Part shown: in pieces, positions 63,635-64,000 of the stretch
Layout of the letters: each line of letters begins with the position of its first letter
How positions within the stretch are numbered: the stretch's first letter is position 1
Source: an uncultured Saprospiraceae bacterium
GTDB lineage: Bacteria > Bacteroidota > Bacteroidia > Chitinophagales > Saprospiraceae
Direction: 5' to 3'
Length of the DNA: 64,000 nucleotides
Assembly (NCBI GenBank): GCA_937969415.1
Contig: CALBWK010000063.1
Coordinates: 1 to 64,000 of the forward strand
Notes under the pieces: generated by a model
Database searches by the model: none
What the model was told of the DNA's origin: nothing
Seen by the model: only the letters and a program-made list of their open reading frames with translations
Program-made: the position numbers and the translations under genes

Positions 63635-63665
63635 TTGGTGTAAGTGAATATTTGATTTAATTTTG
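63635..63665 (+). promoter_or_regulatory. Promoter of the M23-type gene
   Basis: TTG (63635-63637), 20 bases, TAATTTTG (63658-63665). A full Bacteroidota consensus, 34 bases before the GTG at 63700. Confidence 0.7.
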
Positions 63666-63699
63666 AAAACCTTTAGTATACAAGCCGAAAACCCTCCTA

Positions 63700-64000
63700 G
63701 TGTCTTCAACAGAAAAATTTCTTATTAACGCTGGTATAGTCATTTGCTCACTCATAGGAGTGTACTATATGATAAATTCAAATGCCAACAATGCTACCCC
63801 TGCACACGAAGATGTAAGTGAAAGTGGGTATGAGTTATTAGAGAAATTTGGTTTTAACGTAAGTGATAACTCTTTTGAGAGACATAGTCTAGGATTTAAT
63901 CAAAACCTAGGAGACCTTCTATTATGGCAAGGGATATCTTGGGATTCGATAATCAAATTAGACAAGATATCCTCTGACATCTACAGTATAAGGAATTTCA
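63700..64000 (+). CDS. M23-type peptidoglycan metallopeptidase, N-terminal part (runs off the right end)
   Basis: The visible 100 codons from GTG 63700 show a signal anchor (FLINAGIVICSLIGVYYMI) and the OapA/LysM-like N-terminal domain that precedes M23 LytM peptidases in Bacteroidota: SDNSFERHSLGFNQNLGDLL, then WQGISWDSIIKLDKISSDIY and the SIRNF that begins the usual VRKI strand. The zinc site (HxH) is outside the window, so activity cannot be checked. The frame is open from TGA 63664, and the full promoter upstream supports GTG 63700. Confidence 0.65.
   Translation, partial: MSSTEKFLINAGIVICSLIGVYYMINSNANNATPAHEDVSESGYELLEKFGFNVSDNSFERHSLGFNQNLGDLLLWQGISWDSIIKLDKISSDIYSIRNF

Overview
The window reads as a chromosomal segment of a Bacteroidota bacterium, most likely of the Saprospiria/Saprospiraceae type. 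The evidence is the type IX secretion signals (a CHU_C-type C-terminus at 5669-8008, 'YPNP' type A sorting tails at 20503-21297 and 32481-37205), a PorP/SprF protein, a GWxTD protein, a 289-residue primary sigma factor without region 1.1, an AT-rich genome with few Shine-Dalgarno sequences, and promoters of the phylum's TTG-N19-21-TAnnTTTG type. The species assignment is inference. Nearly all genes are core or family-typical; I see no prophage, IS element, CRISPR array or plasmid backbone.

Layout. 1-951 is the start of a TonB-dependent receptor, followed by a haem-binding c-type protein. 1529-5579 is a minus-strand run of rplS, alkB (alkane 1-monooxygenase type), a lipocalin-like lipoprotein, a GWxTD protein and a C-N hydrolase; the last four are tightly coupled. 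5669-8008 is a large secreted PKD protein. 8196-13355 carries tsaC, an S41 protease, the primary sigma factor, a START-like protein, DoxX and glpX. 13458-15885 has two small proteins, tRNA-Lys(TTT), rnz and a STAS protein. 16335-20268 is clpC followed by infC-rpmI-rplT with a strong terminator. 20503-26690 has a lamin-tail protein, an ABC permease, queA, a DUF2795 protein, a DMT exporter, a lone receiver domain and an NlpC/P60-fold protein without its catalytic cysteine. 26764-37259 is the most accessory-like part: PorP/SprF, a TlpA-like lipoprotein, an SDR, a thioesterase, lipB, a thioredoxin-dockerin secreted protein and a 1574-residue HYR/C-type-lectin adhesin. 37378-43011 has a UPF0173 hydrolase, parA-parB, a DUF5683 protein, an OmpA-SPOR protein and fmt. 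43297-50469 has a double-ATPase ABC protein, an AsmA-like protein coupled to a serine hydrolase, and an LpxR-like outer-membrane protein. 50474-57753 has prfB with its programmed +1 frameshift, an FKBP lipoprotein, a DHH phosphoesterase, ndk, mutS2 and aroC. 57758-63583 is tamB and folP, and an M23-peptidase-type gene runs off the right end.

How the genes work together. Translation and RNA maturation (rplS, infC, rpmI, rplT, prfB, fmt, tsaC, queA, rnz, tRNA-Lys) dominate. Envelope biogenesis (TamB, AsmA, OmpA-SPOR, LpxR-like, M23, NlpC fold) and T9SS-exported surface proteins form the second theme. The observations most worth a second look are two C-type lectin domains each nested inside a HYR domain, the NlpC/P60 fold with Gly and Lys in place of Cys and His, the back-to-back start codons of lipB and the thioredoxin-dockerin gene, and an AlkB hydroxylase heading a Bacteroidota lipoprotein operon.
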